A stretch of 64,000 nucleotides of DNA, from the NCBI GenBank assembly GCA_023512135.1, contig JAIMAG010000001.1:124001-188000 (forward strand), read 5' to 3'. Below are positions 38,685 through 47,969 of this stretch, piece by piece. Position 1 is the first letter of the stretch, and every line of letters begins with the position of its first letter. Origin of the DNA: Terriglobia bacterium (GTDB lineage: Bacteria; Acidobacteriota; Terriglobia; Acidiferrales; UBA7541). The notes beneath the pieces are model-generated. The model was given only the letters and a program-made list of their open reading frames with translations. It was not told where the DNA came from and did no database searches. The position numbers and the translations under genes were made by a program.

Positions 38685-39956
38685 ATGGCTCGGGTCACTG
38701 TCAAGAATGAATTGAACGTTTACGAGTCGGCCGAAGCGCGCTTCGAGGCGGCGGCGCAGAAGCTGGGCCTGGAGAACGGTCTGTACCGCTATCTGAAATA
38801 TCCGGACAAGGAAATCACGGTGTACATCCCGGTGGGGATGGACGATGGGCGGCTGGAAGTGTTCATCGGCTACCGGGTGCAGCATTCGCTGGTGCGCGGT
38901 CCGGGCAAGGGCGGCATCCGCTACGCCCCCGATGTCACGCTGGACGAAATCCGTGCGCTGGCCGCCTGGATGACCTGGAAGTGCGCCGTGGTGAACATTC
39001 CGTTCGGCGGGGCCAAAGGCGGCATCATCTGTGACCCTGCCAAACTCTCCCAGGGCGAACTGGAGCGCATCACGCGTCGCTACACGGCCGAGCTGATGGA
39101 CTGGCTGGGGCCGGAACGCGACGTTCCCGCACCCGACCTGGGCACCAACGAGCAGGTGATGGCCTGGGTGATGGACACCTACTCGATGCACATGCGGCAT
39201 ACAACCACCGCGGTGGTCACCGGGAAGCCGCTCGATCTGGGAGGTTCACGCGGTCGCCGCGAAGCCACCGGGCGCGGGTGCATGATTGTCTGCGACCGGG
39301 CGCTGGCGCGGCTGGGCCTGAAGCGCGAGGGCTGCCGGGTGATCATCCAGGGATTCGGCAACGTGGGTTCGATGGCCGCGCTGTTGATGCATCAGGCGGG
39401 CTACCGGATTGTGGGCGTCGCCGATGTGCACGGCGGGCTGTACAACGAGAAGGGATTTGAGATTCCGGCGTTGATGGACTGGGTGCACATCAAGCGCAAG
39501 CCGCTGCCGGAGTTTCCCGGTGGGGGCGAGAAGATGTCGCCGCAAGAGATTCTGTTTCAGCCCTGCGACATTCTGCTGCCGGCGGCAGTGGAAAATCAGC
39601 TCACCAGCCAGAACGCCCATCGCGTGCAGGCCCGCATCCTTTGCGAAGGGGCCAACGGCCCCACCACCGCTCCCGCCGACGAAATCCTCGAGCAGAAAGG
39701 CGTCTTCGTCATCCCGGACATTTTGGCGAATGCCGGCGGCGTGACGGTCAGCTACTTCGAGTGGGTGCAGGATCGCCAGGGATTCTTCTGGCGGGAGAGC
39801 GAAGTGAACGAGCGGCTGCAGGATGTGATGGAGCATGCCTTCGACGAGGTCGTGCGCTACTCGGAAGCGCACAAGGTGAACAACCGCATCGCCGCCTATA
39901 TGCTGGGGATCGATCGCGTGGCCTATGCGCTCAAGCTGCGCGGCATCTATGCCTAG
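38685..39956 (+). CDS. Glu/Leu/Phe/Val dehydrogenase family, probable glutamate dehydrogenase
   Basis: A 423-residue NAD(P)-dependent dehydrogenase, normal for bacterial GDH, converting glutamate to 2-oxoglutarate and ammonia or the reverse. Motifs: [17 protein letters not shown], the catalytic lysine region [28 protein letters not shown] and the Rossmann motif [10 protein letters not shown]. Ribosome site GGAAGGAGA. It starts the run that leads into the aldolase and shell genes, only 39 nt before the aldolase, yet has no extra terminal peptide that would suggest encapsulation. Whether it belongs to the microcompartment pathway is inference from position. Confidence 0.92.
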   Translation: MARVTVKNELNVYESAEARFEAAAQKLGLENGLYRYLKYPDKEITVYIPVGMDDGRLEVFIGYRVQHSLVRGPGKGGIRYAPDVTLDEIRALAAWMTWKCAVVNIPFGGAKGGIICDPAKLSQGELERITRRYTAELMDWLGPERDVPAPDLGTNEQVMAWVMDTYSMHMRHTTTAVVTGKPLDLGGSRGRREATGRGCMIVCDRALARLGLKREGCRVIIQGFGNVGSMAALLMHQAGYRIVGVADVHGGLYNEKGFEIPALMDWVHIKRKPLPEFPGGGEKMSPQEILFQPCDILLPAAVENQLTSQNAHRVQARILCEGANGPTTAPADEILEQKGVFVIPDILANAGGVTVSYFEWVQDRQGFFWRESEVNERLQDVMEHAFDEVVRYSEAHKVNNRIAAYMLGIDRVAYALKLRGIYA

Positions 39957-39995
39957 GAGAAGGCCCCGGAAGCGCCACGGGCGGCGGAGCCTTGC

Positions 39996-40796
39996 ATGCC
40001 ACATGAGATTCTCCAACCCGGCGCCCTGAAGACCGAAGACGAGCACCGGCGCGACCTCTGTCTGGTCGGAAGATGGATTCATGAGCGCGGCTTCGTGGCG
40101 GCCACCGACGGCAACCTCAGCGTGCGGCTCGACCCGCAGCGAGTGCTGACCTCGCCGACCGGCATCAGCAAGGGCATGATGCAGCCCGAAGACCTGGTCG
40201 TGACCGACATGAGCGGCCGCAAACTCTCCGGCCGGCGCAATCCTTCCTCCGAGCTGGCCATGCACCTGCTGATTTACCGGCGTCGGCCCGACGTGAACGC
40301 CGTCGTGCATGCGCACCCGCCCACGGCCACCGGATATGCCGCCGCTGGCATTCCGCTGAACAAGGCACTGATCAGCGAGGTGGTGCTGGCGCTCGGCTGC
40401 ATTCCGGTGGCGCGCTATGGCACGCCCGGCACACCGGAGCTGACCGAGGCGCTCGAGCCGTACGTGGCCAGCTACGATGCCATTCTGATGGCCAATCACG
40501 GCGTGGTGACCTGTGGCCCGGACCTGCTCAGCGCCTTCTTTCGCATGGAGACCACCGAGCATTTTGCCCGCGTCGCGCTGGTCACCGAACTGCTCGGCAA
40601 ACAGGTCTTGCTTTCCAGCGCGGATGTGGAAAAATTGCTCGCGGCTCGAGCGCGGTACGGGTTGCAGACGGCGGCGCCGGTGGGCGCGGAATGCCCGGTC
40701 ACGGCGGAGTCGCTCTCTGCGGACCGCGTCGTCCTGACCCGTGAGGAACTTGCGGCCCTGATTGAAGAAGCCGTGAAGAGTCGTGGCGGCCGGTGA
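39996..40796 (+). CDS. Class II aldolase with C-terminal encapsulation-peptide-like helix
   Basis: A 266-residue class II aldolase/adducin protein of the fuculose/rhamnulose-1-phosphate aldolase type. Zinc site: Glu in [12 protein letters not shown] in [11 protein letters not shown] and His in [10 protein letters not shown]. It would cleave a sugar phosphate to DHAP and an aldehyde such as lactaldehyde (substrate inferred). The catalytic domain is followed by a linker and an amphipathic helix, [19 protein letters not shown], at residues about 245-263, the form of peptide that targets cargo to microcompartment shells. It is 41 nt ahead of the BMC-H gene. Confidence 0.88.
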   Translation: MPHEILQPGALKTEDEHRRDLCLVGRWIHERGFVAATDGNLSVRLDPQRVLTSPTGISKGMMQPEDLVVTDMSGRKLSGRRNPSSELAMHLLIYRRRPDVNAVVHAHPPTATGYAAAGIPLNKALISEVVLALGCIPVARYGTPGTPELTEALEPYVASYDAILMANHGVVTCGPDLLSAFFRMETTEHFARVALVTELLGKQVLLSSADVEKLLAARARYGLQTAAPVGAECPVTAESLSADRVVLTREELAALIEEAVKSRGGR

Positions 40797-40837
40797 GGCG
40801 GGCGCCCGGCGCAGCCGGATTTTCGGAGGGAGACTGC

Positions 40838-41137
40838 ATGGGTGAAGCACTCGGCATGATCGAAACCCGCGGACTGGTGGCCATGATCGAGGCCTCCGAC
40901 GCAATGGTGAAAGCCGCCAAAGTCACGCTGGTCGGCTGGGAGAAAATCGGCTCGGGTTACGTGACCGCGCTGGTGCGCGGCGATGTGGCCGCCGTCAAAG
41001 CGGCCACGGATGCCGGTGCCGCGGCGGCGCGGCGCGTCGGCGAGCTGGTTGCGGTGCACGTGATTCCGCGTCCGCACCCGTCGCTCGAAGACGTGCTGCC
41101 GATTGGCAAATCGGCGCTGGCGGCGGCGTCGCACTAG
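40838..41137 (+). CDS. BMC-H hexameric microcompartment shell protein
   Basis: A 99-residue single-BMC-domain protein of the PduA/EutM/CcmK type that tiles the shell facets. Canonical start [20 protein letters not shown], conserved [12 protein letters not shown] with the central-pore loop at KIGSG, then [14 protein letters not shown] and [12 protein letters not shown]. The start at ATG 40838 has TCGGAGGGAG ahead. It is the only BMC-H in the window, lying between the aldolase and the two pentamer proteins. Identification is firm. Confidence 0.97.
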   Translation: MGEALGMIETRGLVAMIEASDAMVKAAKVTLVGWEKIGSGYVTALVRGDVAAVKAATDAGAAAARRVGELVAVHVIPRPHPSLEDVLPIGKSALAAASH

Positions 41138-41227
41138 TCGGCGCCCACAGAGCTGGCGCGGGAAGCCGCCCTGCGGGTGGCGCGGCAGTTCCTTCGCTTT
41201 TGCGGTCTTCCGTTTCGGAGTGCACGA

Positions 41228-41533
41228 TTGATTCTGGCGCGCATTGTCGGCACGGTGGTGGCGACGCGGAAAGACCCGCGGCTGGAAGGAAAGAAACTTC
41301 TGATCGTCAAGCCGGTTTCGCCGCAGGGCGCCGATGAGCCGGGGTATCTGGTCGCCGTGGATACCGTGGACGCCGGCTTCCGCGAGACCGTGCTGGTCGT
41401 ACAGGGCAGCTCGGCGCGCATGGCCGCGGAGTGCAAGGATCGCCCCGTGGATGCCGCTATCGTCGGCGTCGTGGACAGCGTCCGGCTGGACGCGGCCCAC
41501 GAAGCAGAGCTGGCCGCGGCAAAACGGAAATAG
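41228..41533 (+). CDS. BMC-P (EutN/CcmL) pentameric shell vertex protein, first copy
   Basis: A 101-residue EutN/CcmL-family protein that caps shell vertices. Start is TTG at 41228 (MILARIVGTVVATRKDPRLEG, the canonical N-terminus), with CGGAGT 7 nt upstream; an ATG 17 codons earlier would add a non-family leader. Also conserved: GKKLLIVKPV, VDTVDAGFRETVLVVQGSSAR and DAAIVGVVDSV. It lies 90 nt after the BMC-H gene. Confidence 0.93.
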   Translation: MILARIVGTVVATRKDPRLEGKKLLIVKPVSPQGADEPGYLVAVDTVDAGFRETVLVVQGSSARMAAECKDRPVDAAIVGVVDSVRLDAAHEAELAAAKRK

Positions 41534-41596
41534 CACCTGCGGCCCGCGCAATCTCTGCAGGCGAATCGTAGTCGGCAGCTTCCGGAGTAGGCACTC

Positions 41597-41872
41597 ATGC
41601 AGTTGGGTCGTGTCGTGGGCCGTGTGGTCGCCACCGTCAAAGATCCTTCGCTCGAAGGAAAAAAGCTGCTGCTTGTGCAGCCGGTGAGCAGCAGCGGCCA
41701 GGCCCTGGGCCGCCCGTTTGTGGCTGTGGATGCTGTCGGCGCCGGTGCCGGTGAGCTGATCTACTGGTGCCGCGGCCGTGAAGCCAGCTTTCCTTTCCTG
41801 CCGGAAGCCGTGCCGACCGAAGCCACCATTGTTGGCATCGTGGACACGATCCACCGGGCCGGTGGCTCCTGA
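41597..41872 (+). CDS. BMC-P (EutN/CcmL) pentameric shell vertex protein, second copy
   Basis: A 91-residue paralogue of the preceding gene, with MQLGRVVGRVVATVKDPSLEG, GKKLLLVQPVSSSG, VAVDAVGAGAGELIYWCRG and ATIVGIVDTIHR. Its middle loop is clearly different (REASFPFLPEAVP), so it is not a simple recent duplicate. TCCGGAGTAGG precedes the ATG. It is the last gene of the run; the next gene converges on it 31 nt away. Confidence 0.93.
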   Translation: MQLGRVVGRVVATVKDPSLEGKKLLLVQPVSSSGQALGRPFVAVDAVGAGAGELIYWCRGREASFPFLPEAVPTEATIVGIVDTIHRAGGS

Positions 41873-41903
41873 CCTCGCCCGGCGGTTCTGCGCGCAGACA
41901 GCT

Positions 41904-42713
41904 TTACGGCCGACGCCGGGATACAACGAACAGCGAGGTCTGCGTAAACATCAGCTCTTCGCCGCCGGTGCCGACAACCATGCGCGGACGGAAACCAGAG
42001 AGGTTTTCTTCCCGGTCCATTTCCATCAACCGGCGCGTTTTCTGGTAGACGGCGTCGTCGGGTTGCCAGCCGGCCACACGCATCCATTCGTCAAAGCGGC
42101 GCGGGCGTTCGCCGGGTTCGACGGCCAGAACTTCGAGTTCGGCCCAGGCGAACAGGCCCAACAGCTCTGTGGTGGTCAGCGTGCGAACATGGGAGGTGTC
42201 GCGCGTCCTTTCGATGCGGTTGTTCAGTTCCGGGTCGGCGCCAGAAGGGACGATGATGTCCACGATCGCCACCACGCCGCCCGGGCCGACGACCCGCGCC
42301 ATCTGCTGCAGGGCCCTGCGTGGATCCGGCATGTGGTGCAGGCTGTAGCCGCAGACGGCCAGCGGGAAGCTGGCCGGGGCAAAGGGCAACGCTGCGGCAT
42401 CGCCGCAGACCAGCTCGACATTGCCGAGGCCCTGTTGCCGGAGGGCTGCACGGGCCTGTTCGAGCAGCGCCGGCGTCAAGTCTAGGCCAAAGACACGCGC
42501 TGCGTGCTGCGCCAGCGCACGAGTGAAAGTGCCCGGCCCGCAGGCTACGTCCAGCGCAGCGGTCGGCTGCAGCGTCGGCAGGTGCGGCAGAGCCAGCTCC
42601 AGCAGACGAGCGGCTTCTTCGCTGCGGGTGCTGAGCGAGAAGGACGCGAAGGCCTCGGCCGTGCGCGTGAAGCGTTCGCGCACGCGATCCTGGTGCGCTT
42701 GGCGCGGGGTCAT
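41904..42713 (-). CDS. Class I SAM-dependent methyltransferase
   Basis: A 269-residue UbiE/Methyltransf_11-type enzyme. SAM motif I LDVACGPGTFT, motif II in VCGDAAALPFAPASF, and YSLHHMPDPRRALQQMARV typical of the group, plus VVAIVDIIVPSG. Substrate unknown. The ATG at 42713 is preferred over an in-frame start 30 codons upstream, which would overlap the divergent transporter leader. It converges with the shell genes, so a role in the microcompartment is not implied. Confidence 0.85.
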   Translation of the reverse strand: MTPRQAHQDRVRERFTRTAEAFASFSLSTRSEEAARLLELALPHLPTLQPTAALDVACGPGTFTRALAQHAARVFGLDLTPALLEQARAALRQQGLGNVELVCGDAAALPFAPASFPLAVCGYSLHHMPDPRRALQQMARVVGPGGVVAIVDIIVPSGADPELNNRIERTRDTSHVRTLTTTELLGLFAWAELEVLAVEPGERPRRFDEWMRVAGWQPDDAVYQKTRRLMEMDREENLSGFRPRMVVGTGGEELMFTQTSLFVVSRRRP

Positions 42714-42820
42714 AGCCCCACAGCATACACCGAGTTGGTCGGGGATGCTGCCGCAGCACCGGCTGCGCTTTGCGGTTGCAAAACGGCGCCAGCTCTGTTT
42801 CATTCGGTGGCGGCAGAGCC

Positions 42821-44155
42821 ATGACGTTCCACGAGCAGCGCACGCAGTGGGCTCGGCTGTTTCGCCGTCCCAGCTTCCGTTTTCTTTTTGCGGGGATGTT
42901 TATTTCGCTGTTCGGCACGGGGCTGAACTATGCGGGCGTGACCTGGTGGGTGCTGGAACAGACGCATTCGACGGTCGAGGTCAGTTTTATTGTCATCCTG
43001 GTGACCCTGCCCGGGCTGTTTGTGCCGTTGTTCGGCGGGGTGCTGATCGACCGCGTCGATCGCCGCTACCTGGGCATTGCTCTGGATCTCATCCGGGGCG
43101 TGGTGGTGCTGGGAGTGGCCCTGCTGGCCTGGTTCGGCGCCGTCGAGCTGTGGCACGTGCGTGCGCTGATGTTTGTGCTCGGCATCGGGTTTGCGATCTA
43201 CTGGAGTACGACGAACTCGCTGGTGCAGGAAGTTGTCGAGCCGGAGCAGTTGATGGGGGCGAACGCAGCCGTGCTGATTGCTGTGCAGGGCGGGATGATG
43301 GCCGCCGGCGCGCTGGTAGGTTTCGTCTACACGTGGCTGGGACTAGGTGGCATCCTGGCGGTGGATGGACTGACCTATCTGGCCGCGGCGCTCTGTCTGC
43401 TGGGTCTGCGCCGCGGACACCATCCGCCGACCCGCCGCGAAGCCGAGATTTCCCCCACCATCGAAGCGCCGCTGCCGACCGAGCTCACCGAAGAAGCCGT
43501 GGTGCCGCCCATCGTCGAGCCGGGCCTGATTCTTGGTTTCCTCTCCGACCTGCGCGAAGGCTGGCGGTACCTGCGCAGCGAGCCGCGGGTGCTTGCCATC
43601 GGGTTGACCTACGCCTGCATGATGGCGGGTGTGTTGAGTGCCAATGTGCTGCTGGTGGCACTGGCCCACGACCTGTTGCAGGCCGGCCCGCACGGCTACG
43701 GCTACCTGGAAGCCGGGTGGGCCTTCGGAGCCATCAGCGGAGGCCTGCTGAGCGGCGTGCTGGTGCGCAGGTTTTCGCCGATGGCGGTGCTTTCGACCGC
43801 ACTGGCCACGCTGGCCATCGGCCACGCGCTGTTCCCGTACGTTTCGGTGCTCGCGGCGGCGGTGATGCTGAACGCGGTCTTCGGCGGCTGCCGCGCCCTG
43901 GGCGGCGTGCTCACTCAATCTTCGATCATGGCCATCGTGCCTCGTCGGCTGATGGGACGAACGCAGTCGGCCTTCAGCGTGATCTCCACGCTCCTGCAGA
44001 TGGCCATGAGCTTTTCGCTGGGCTGGCTGGCCAAGTATGTCGGCTTGCCCATCGCCTTCGGTGCGCTGGGCGCACTCTACGGCGTGGCATTTCTCGCGTC
44101 CCTGCGGGCGCGCGCGCTGATGCGCATGCCGGTGGCCGGTCTGCGGCTCGGCTGA
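42821..44155 (+). CDS. MFS transporter (MFS_3/EntS-like)
   Basis: A 444-residue major facilitator with the two six-helix halves split by a charged cytoplasmic loop (residues about 200-250, RRGHHPPTRREAEIS). N-terminal FRFLFAGMFISLFGTGLNYAGVTWWVLEQT and VDRRYLGIALDLIRG in loop 2-3 are typical of the drug/siderophore exporter group. Substrate unknown. The ATG at 42821 is chosen; an upstream in-frame start would add 17 non-family residues. Confidence 0.85.
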   Translation: MTFHEQRTQWARLFRRPSFRFLFAGMFISLFGTGLNYAGVTWWVLEQTHSTVEVSFIVILVTLPGLFVPLFGGVLIDRVDRRYLGIALDLIRGVVVLGVALLAWFGAVELWHVRALMFVLGIGFAIYWSTTNSLVQEVVEPEQLMGANAAVLIAVQGGMMAAGALVGFVYTWLGLGGILAVDGLTYLAAALCLLGLRRGHHPPTRREAEISPTIEAPLPTELTEEAVVPPIVEPGLILGFLSDLREGWRYLRSEPRVLAIGLTYACMMAGVLSANVLLVALAHDLLQAGPHGYGYLEAGWAFGAISGGLLSGVLVRRFSPMAVLSTALATLAIGHALFPYVSVLAAAVMLNAVFGGCRALGGVLTQSSIMAIVPRRLMGRTQSAFSVISTLLQMAMSFSLGWLAKYVGLPIAFGALGALYGVAFLASLRARALMRMPVAGLRLG

Positions 44156-44254
44156 GGGCGGTCTGGACGTCGCCGCGCGTTGTCAGGTACGCTGCGGCAG
44201 CAATCCGCGATAATGTGCGGCAGCGCACGAGCCACCAGGCAAAGGAGGACCTCT

Positions 44255-45562
44255 GTGAGCGATGCAGCGAAGCACCACGGAGCGCTGACCACCCGGATCT
44301 TCATCGGGCTGGTGGCCGGGGCCGCCGCAGGCGTCTTGGCGAATCTGTTCTGGGGCGGCGCGGCATGGTTGGAGTGGGTGGTTCGGTATCTAACCGATCC
44401 GGCCGGGCAGATGTGGTTGCGCTCGTTGATCATGATCGTGTTGCCGCTGGTGTTTGCCTCGCTGGCTCTGGGTGTGGCCGGGCTGGGGGATTTGAAGAAG
44501 CTGGGGCGGATCGGGGTGAAGACCCTGCTGTATTTTTTCGTGGTCACGGCCATCTCTGTTCTGATCGGGCTGACCCTGGTCAATCTGATCGAGCCGGGCA
44601 AAGGCCTGCCACAGGAAACACGCGAGCGCATGCTGGAAACGTACGGCGCCCAGGCAGCCGCCGGCGAGACGATGGCCCGCGGTCTTCAGCTCGATATTTC
44701 TCTGCTGGTGAACATCGTGCCCCGGAATCCACTGAAGGCGATGGCGGACTTCGAGATGCTTGCGGTGATTTTTTTCTCGCTGGCTTTCGGGGTCGGCCTG
44801 GCCCTGACTCCGCCGCACCGTGCCGAGCCGATGATCAGGGTTCTGGAAGCGCTCGGGGACGTGGTGACGGCCATCATTGATCTCGTGATGAAGCTCGCGC
44901 CGTACGGTGTGTTTGCGCTCATCTTCAGCGTGACGGCGCGCTTCGGCTACGACCTGCTGTTGAAACTGGGGCTGTACGTGATCACGGTCCTGCTGGGACT
45001 GGTGTTGCATTTCTTTGGCGTCTACGCGCTGCTGGTGCGTGTGCTGGCGGGGCTGAACCCGCTCGATTTTTTCCGCCGCATCCGCACCGTGATCCTCACT
45101 GCGTTTTCCACTTCTTCTTCGAATGCCACCCTGCCCACCACGCTGCGCGTCACCGAGACCGAGCTGGGCTGCCCGAAGCAGGTGTGCGGGTTTGTGCTCC
45201 CGCTGGGCGCGACGATGAACATGAATGGCACGGCGCTGTTCGAAGGGGTCACCGTGCTGTTCATCGCGCAGGTCTTCGGCATTGAACTCGGCCTGGGCGC
45301 ACAGGCCGTTGTCGTGCTGATGAGCGTGCTGACCGCCATCGGTGCTGCCGGGGTCCCGAGCGGAGCCATCCCGCTGCTCATCCTGGTGTTGCAGGCCGTG
45401 GGAGTGCCCGGCGAGGGCATCGCTATCGTGCTCGGGGTGGACCGCCTGCTGGATATGTGCCGCACCACCGTGAATGTGGTGGGCGATATCACGGCCGCGG
45501 CCTTCATCACTCGTTCGGAAGGGTTTTCGTTTGCGCCGGCCGCTGCCGATGACCCCAAGTAG
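44255..45562 (+). CDS. Dicarboxylate/amino acid:cation symporter (DAACS family)
   Basis: A 435-residue Na+ or H+ symporter of the GltP/DctA type. The hallmark re-entrant and substrate motifs are present: SSSNATLPTTLRV, MNMNGTALFEGVTVLFIAQ, GVPSGAIPL and VDRLLDMCRTTVNVVGD. The last keeps the Asp and Arg/Thr positions that bind acidic amino acids or dicarboxylates. Start is GTG with AAAGGAGG at ideal spacing; the in-frame ATG upstream is rejected. Glutamate or aspartate uptake is likely but not proven. Confidence 0.92.
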   Translation: MSDAAKHHGALTTRIFIGLVAGAAAGVLANLFWGGAAWLEWVVRYLTDPAGQMWLRSLIMIVLPLVFASLALGVAGLGDLKKLGRIGVKTLLYFFVVTAISVLIGLTLVNLIEPGKGLPQETRERMLETYGAQAAAGETMARGLQLDISLLVNIVPRNPLKAMADFEMLAVIFFSLAFGVGLALTPPHRAEPMIRVLEALGDVVTAIIDLVMKLAPYGVFALIFSVTARFGYDLLLKLGLYVITVLLGLVLHFFGVYALLVRVLAGLNPLDFFRRIRTVILTAFSTSSSNATLPTTLRVTETELGCPKQVCGFVLPLGATMNMNGTALFEGVTVLFIAQVFGIELGLGAQAVVVLMSVLTAIGAAGVPSGAIPLLILVLQAVGVPGEGIAIVLGVDRLLDMCRTTVNVVGDITAAAFITRSEGFSFAPAAADDPK

Positions 45563-45602
45563 TCGGACCGGCGGCGCACGACAAACCAGCCCGGAGGAAA
45601 CC

Positions 45603-46073
45603 ATGGAGACGTTGCTTCCTGGCCTGCACGGGATGCTGAACTACCATCCGCTGTTTGTGCACTTTCCGATTGCGTTCTGGCTCGGTGCGCTGCTGTTTGA
45701 GCTGCTCGGCCAGTGGCGCAACTGCGAACCCTGGCGGACGACGGCCGAGCGACTGCTCTACCTGGGCACATTCGCTGCGCTGCCCGCGCTGGTGACCGGA
45801 TTGTTCGCCGAGGCTGCGGTGCCGCCCGGTCCGGCCTGGCAGGCGCTGCAATTCCATCGTCTGGCCATGCTGCTGAGCACAGGCCTGGCGGTGGCGCTTT
45901 CCATGCTGGTGGGGCTGCGGCGCGGGGAGCTGAGTACGGCCCGGCGCCGGCTGTTTCTGGCGGGACTGGTTGTGCTTGCAGTGCTGGTCGGGCTCGGTGC
46001 TGATCGTGGAGCGCTGCTCGTCTATCGCTACGGTACCGGCGTCAACTGGGCCGAGGCCCAGCAGCAGGAATAG
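45603..46073 (+). CDS. DUF2231-type membrane protein
   Basis: A 156-residue protein with about four membrane helices and the DUF2231 pattern: HGMLNYHPLFVHFPIAFWLGALLFELLG at the start, then LYLGTFAALPALVTGLFAE and FHRLAMLLSTGLAVALSML. The paired histidines (HP, HF) in the first helix and a later His could bind heme, but the role is unproven. Ribosome site GGAGGAAACC. It starts 40 nt after the symporter gene. Confidence 0.85.
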   Translation: METLLPGLHGMLNYHPLFVHFPIAFWLGALLFELLGQWRNCEPWRTTAERLLYLGTFAALPALVTGLFAEAAVPPGPAWQALQFHRLAMLLSTGLAVALSMLVGLRRGELSTARRRLFLAGLVVLAVLVGLGADRGALLVYRYGTGVNWAEAQQQE

Positions 46074-46093
46074 GCTCGCAGCAAGGAGCCACG

Positions 46094-46180
46094 ATGGCAG
46101 CCGGTGCGGCAGAGTTCCGCGACGCGGCCCACCGCAAGCCCGCTCTGGCGCTGGCCAACTGGCTGCGTCAGCTACCCTGA
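46094..46180 (+). CDS. Possible 28-residue small protein
   Basis: An ATG with AAGGAG at good spacing opens a 28-codon frame (MAAGAAEFRDAAHRKPAL ...) ending in TGA, 20 nt after the DUF2231 gene. It is Ala-rich and could form one helix. The only support is the ribosome site and position in the operon, so this is a tentative call. Confidence 0.3.
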   Translation: MAAGAAEFRDAAHRKPALALANWLRQLP

Positions 46181-46256
46181 GCTATCAACAACGCAGCCTC
46201 TCGCAATCGGAGGAATGCAGAGTGCCGGGGCAGGGCCGGGGTTGGCGCAGTGCAAA

Positions 46257-47969
46257 TCAGAGGTAATCCCGGCTGGGGCCTTCCAGGAAGGCGCGCAGCT
46301 TGCGCGAACGGGACGGGTGGCGCAGCTTGCGCAGTGCCTTGGCTTCGATCTGGCGGATGCGCTCGCGGGTGACCGCGAACGACTGGCCCACTTCTTCGAG
46401 CGTGTGTTCGCTGCCGTCCTCGAGCCCGAAGCGCATCTTGATGACCTTTTCTTCGCGCGGCGTCAGCGTCTTCAGCACCGCCGCGGTCTGTTCCTTCAGC
46501 GAGAGGTTGATCACCGCTTCCGAAGGCGAAACCACCGCCTTGTCTTCGATGAAGTCGCCCAGGTGGGAATCCTCTTCCTCGCCGATGGGAGTTTCCAGCG
46601 AGATGGGCTCCTGAGCGATCTTCAGAATCTTCCGCACCTTCGAGACCGGAATATCCATCCGCTTGGCGATTTCTTCCGAAGTGGGTTCGCGGCCGAGTTC
46701 CTGCACCAGTTGGCGGCTGGTGCGGATGAGCTTGTTGATAGTTTCGATCATGTGCACCGGGATGCGAATCGTGCGCGCCTGGTCGGCGATGGCGCGAGTG
46801 ATCGCCTGGCGAATCCACCAGGTCGCGTAGGTGGAAAACTTGTAGCCGCGGCGCCATTCGAACTTGTCCACCGCCTTCATCAGGCCGATGTTGCCTTCCT
46901 GAATCAGGTCGAGGAACTGCAGCCCGCGGTTCGTGTATTTCTTGGCGATGGAAACGACCAGGCGCAGGTTCGCTTCGATCAGCTCCTTTTTGGCCTGCTC
47001 CGATTCGGCTTCGCCGCGCTGAATCAGTTGCAGGGTGCGGCGGAGTTCGAGCGGACTGACTTCCGCATCGGTTTCGATAGCGCGGAGCTCGGCCCGCCGT
47101 TCGCGCAGTTCGCGACGGGCGTCGGCGGCGGCATCGCCTTTCAAGGTTTCCGCGCGGCGTTCCAGCCGGCCGGTTTCTCGTTCGAGCACCTGCAGGCGCT
47201 CGGCCGCCTGTCGGATTTTGTCGATCAGACGCTTCTTCTCGATCGGGTTGAAGTCGATCGAGCGGACAACCCGGGAAAGCTCCACCCGGGTCCGCGCCAG
47301 ACGATACTTGGCCCGCAGCCAGGCTTTCTTCTTCGATTTGGGCGTGCGTTCGAGCGCGGCGGCCTGTTTGAGCGCCAGCTCGTACAGTTTCTTGATCTTG
47401 TCGAGCAGCTTCAGGGTTTGCCGTGTTTTGGCTTCGATTTTCTCGTCGGTCAGTTCTTCATCGTCGAACTGGACAATTTCTTTGATCGAGCGGGTGCCGT
47501 TGCGCAGTTCTTCAGCAATGGTCAGCAGTTCCTTGATCACGATGGGCGAGCGGGAGATCGTCTTGAGCACCAGCATTTCACCGCGCTCGATTCGCTTGGC
47601 GATCGCGACTTCGCCTTCGCGGGTCAGCAGCGGCACGGTGCCCATCTCGCGCAGGTACATGCGCACCGGGTCGTTGGTCTTTTCCAGTTGTCCGGGTGCC
47701 AGTTCGAGCGGGACTTCTTCTTCGGCTTCGAAGTCTTCTTTGCCCTCGGTGTCCGCAGCCTGCGCGGCCCGTGCGGCCTTGGCCGCTTCGAGGTCTTCGT
47801 AGACGTCGATGCCGTGCCGCTCGAAGGTGGAGAGCAGGTCGTCAATCTCTTCCGAGGAATGCACTTCGGCCGGCAGCAGGTCGTTCACTTCGTCATAGAG
47901 CAGGTAGCCCCGCTCTTTGCCCATGTCCACGAGCTGCCGAACCTGGTCGTATTTCTGCTCAAGCGACAA
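46257..47969 (-). CDS. rpoD: RNA polymerase housekeeping sigma factor (sigma70, RpoD)
   Basis: Primary sigma factor, about 570 residues. Region 1.1 near the start ([22 protein letters not shown]), region 1.2 ([12 protein letters not shown]), a charged non-conserved region, region 2 ([38 protein letters not shown]), region 3 ([16 protein letters not shown]) and region 4 ([20 protein letters not shown]). The start is taken as TTG at 47969 because GGGAGGA lies 6 nt before it; a TTG five codons upstream would consume that site. No dnaG beside it. A long leader of about 265 nt runs from the promoter at 48241-48270. Confidence 0.95.
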   Translation of the reverse strand: MSLEQKYDQVRQLVDMGKERGYLLYDEVNDLLPAEVHSSEEIDDLLSTFERHGIDVYEDLEAAKAARAAQAADTEGKEDFEAEEEVPLELAPGQLEKTNDPVRMYLREMGTVPLLTREGEVAIAKRIERGEMLVLKTISRSPIVIKELLTIAEELRNGTRSIKEIVQFDDEELTDEKIEAKTRQTLKLLDKIKKLYELALKQAAALERTPKSKKKAWLRAKYRLARTRVELSRVVRSIDFNPIEKKRLIDKIRQAAERLQVLERETGRLERRAETLKGDAAADARRELRERRAELRAIETDAEVSPLELRRTLQLIQRGEAESEQAKKELIEANLRLVVSIAKKYTNRGLQFLDLIQEGNIGLMKAVDKFEWRRGYKFSTYATWWIRQAITRAIADQARTIRIPVHMIETINKLIRTSRQLVQELGREPTSEEIAKRMDIPVSKVRKILKIAQEPISLETPIGEEEDSHLGDFIEDKAVVSPSEAVINLSLKEQTAAVLKTLTPREEKVIKMRFGLEDGSEHTLEEVGQSFAVTRERIRQIEAKALRKLRHPSRSRKLRAFLEGPSRDYL

